This document shows, piece by piece, positions 6,690 to 7,227 of a DNA stretch of 7,227 nt (positions are counted from its first letter, which is position 1; every line of letters starts with the position of its first letter). The notes under the pieces are model-generated. The model was not told the origin of the DNA, did no database searches, and saw only the letters and a program-made list of their open reading frames with translations. The stretch covers positions 1 to 7,227 of the forward strand of contig JAAYLF010000156.1 of assembly GCA_012522035.1 (NCBI GenBank). Reading direction: 5' to 3'. Source of the stretch: Clostridiaceae bacterium (lineage in GTDB: Bacteria > Bacillota > Clostridia > UBA1212 > DUPL01). Made by a program: the position numbers and the translations under genes.

Positions 6690-6704
6690 GGTGCTGGTGC
6701 TTTT
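6671..6704 (-). terminator. Terminator-like inverted repeat after the remnant gene
   Basis: Read on the minus strand, AGCACCT (6695-6689) pairs with AGGTGCT (6681-6675) around a 7-base loop and runs into five T residues (6675-6671). A second fold is possible: AAAAGCACC (6704-6696) with GGTGCTTTT (6680-6672), nine perfect pairs sharing the same right arm. It starts six bases after a TAA (6712-6710) that closes the remnant reading frame, as expected for a gene-end terminator. Confidence 0.65.
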
Positions 6705-6709
6705 ATCCT

Positions 6710-6994
6710 TTAAAAGTATTCTGCTGCGTATTTATCGTTATATGTAATCCAAGCAAAAAATCTTCTTAAGTTTATCTATTTGCCAATCTAAAGTCTTTCA
6801 TGTATCCGTAATTCTCAATGGCAATAAGCTCTGCCTATTTGTAAACTTTTAACATTATCGTAGCTGTCATAATCTCCGTAGAAATTTCTAAGTTCTTTAG
6901 TATCGAAAAAGTAGTACAATTCTATCTGCCTTCTCTCAATGTCGTCATAAAAAGAAGCAACTGGCAGTGCCGATAAATTTAGTGCCTTTCTCAC
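6710..6994 (-). pseudogene. Frameshifted remnant of a small gene of about 95 codons, unrecognised
   Basis: A GTG at 6994-6992 has a perfect AAAGGAGG (7010-7003) eight bases upstream and opens a 59-residue frame beginning MRKALNLSALPVASFYDDIE and stopping at TGA 6817-6815. Protein-like sequence then continues in other minus-strand frames: AELIAIENYGYMKDFR (6834-6787), LDWQIDKLKKIF (about 6791-6756), and AWITYNDKYAAEYF (6754-6713) closed by TAA at 6712-6710, directly before a terminator. The last switch falls at a run of six T's (6760-6755), a typical slippage site. A good start and a good terminator framing about 95 codons broken into frames suggests recent decay. The alternative is a real 59-residue protein with non-coding DNA after it. 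I do not recognise the family. Confidence 0.45.
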
Positions 6995-7035
6995 TTGATC
7001 TTCCTCCTTTATTTGTTTTGTTTATTGCGCCTTGT

Positions 7036-7071
7036 AAAACGTTATACAAAACGTTTTTCTTAACGTTCATA
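7036..7071. repeat. Three AACGTT palindromes at exact 12-bp spacing
   Basis: AACGTT occurs at 7038-7043, 7050-7055 and 7062-7067. The middle one extends to the ten-base palindrome AAAACGTTTT (7048-7057). They lie about 28-60 bp upstream of the remnant gene's Shine-Dalgarno, where an operator would be. A TATAAC (7046-7041, minus strand) between copies could be a -10 box, but no convincing -35 is found. Confidence 0.55.
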
Positions 7072-7130
7072 ATAACATGGGCTTTAAAGAATTGCAATAT
7101 ATAAAAAAAGTGTCTCCAACAAATCAGCTC

Positions 7131-7176
7131 CCCTAGCCCCTCAATCTTGAAGGGAACTAGGGTGTTCCTTTTTTTT
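7131..7176 (+). terminator. Terminator hairpin with a competing upstream fold
   Basis: AGGGAAC (7151-7157) pairs with GTTCCTT (7164-7170) around TAGGGT and runs into T residues through 7176, a good plus-strand terminator. Upstream CCCTAG (7131-7136) can instead pair with CTAGGG (7157-7162), with inner CCC/GGG pairs (7138-7140 with 7152-7154), and would break the terminator stem. No plus-strand gene is seen upstream in the 550 bases before it. It may shield the ORF starting at 7200 from outside transcription, as hairpins at insertion-sequence ends often do. Confidence 0.6.
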
Positions 7177-7199
7177 ACTGTTTGTCTTATAATAACAAC

Positions 7200-7227
7200 A
7201 TGAACATATTGCAAGAAATATTTAAAG
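7200..7227 (+). CDS. Start of a possible IS91-like transposase, cut by the window edge
   Basis: Nine codons are visible, MNILQEIFK, running off the right end. Transposases of IS91-like elements in Firmicutes commonly begin with a very similar peptide before a zinc-finger segment, from memory of the family, and nothing further can be tested here. There is no Shine-Dalgarno. A TATAAT (7188-7193) is only six bases upstream, too close for a normal leader, and lacks a good -35. A terminator-like hairpin precedes it. The true start could lie further right. Confidence 0.35.

Noticed and set aside
7125..7180. T-box or other known riboswitch leader
   Set aside because: The competing stems suggested it, but there is no T-box consensus, specifier region or recognisable aptamer upstream.
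6945..7214. An 89-codon minus-strand open frame at the right end
   Set aside because: It runs through the terminator hairpin and the AACGTT repeats, and overlaps the better-supported GTG start at 6994 in another frame; its sequence is not protein-like.
1..7227. CRISPR array, tRNA or rRNA genes
   Set aside because: No spaced direct repeats of CRISPR size and no tRNA or rRNA signatures were seen on either strand.

Overview
The window looks like a piece of chromosome from an anaerobic low-G+C Gram-positive (class Clostridia, possibly the cellulolytic Acetivibrio/Ruminiclostridium side). The reasons are the AT-rich intergenic DNA, strong AGGAGG-type ribosome binding sites, consensus sigma-A-like promoters, and a DarA/PstA-type cyclic-di-AMP receptor of the kind found in Firmicutes. 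Placement below class level is a guess.

Left part (1-3036): a divergent sugar-use locus. A gene cut off at the left edge runs leftward on the minus strand and begins like a secreted or lipoprotein precursor. Facing it across about 215 bp, with a recognisable promoter in each direction, are an AraC-family regulator with a cupin-like sensor domain and, 18 bp later, a cytoplasmic family-2 glycoside hydrolase with both catalytic glutamates. The simplest reading is a regulator that senses a sugar and controls its own hydrolase, and perhaps the divergent gene, which could be a sugar-binding lipoprotein.

Middle part (3054-6286): an apparent three-gene operon. A perfect TTGACA/TATAAT promoter is built into a 12-bp perfect inverted repeat. 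It precedes an ABC exporter-type half-transporter with an unusual N-terminal PH-like domain and a four-cysteine zinc ribbon, then a DUF1854 protein, then a DarA/PstA-type cyclic-di-AMP receptor, and ends at a clear Rho-independent terminator. ABC/DUF1854 pairs recur in bacteria and, in proteobacteria, are known beside cyanophycin genes. Linkage to a cyclic-di-AMP receptor suggests a second-messenger-controlled transporter and is the most interesting point in the window.

Right part (6285-7227): a convergent small gene for a zinc-ribbon TM2-domain membrane protein. Upstream of it on the same strand is what looks like a frameshifted remnant of a gene of about 95 codons, with an intact ribosome binding site and its own terminator. 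Upstream of the remnant are three AACGTT sites at 12-bp spacing, then a terminator-like hairpin with a competing fold. At the extreme right edge is the first nine codons of an ORF whose N-terminus resembles IS91-like transposases. This end looks like a degraded, mobile-element-affected boundary.
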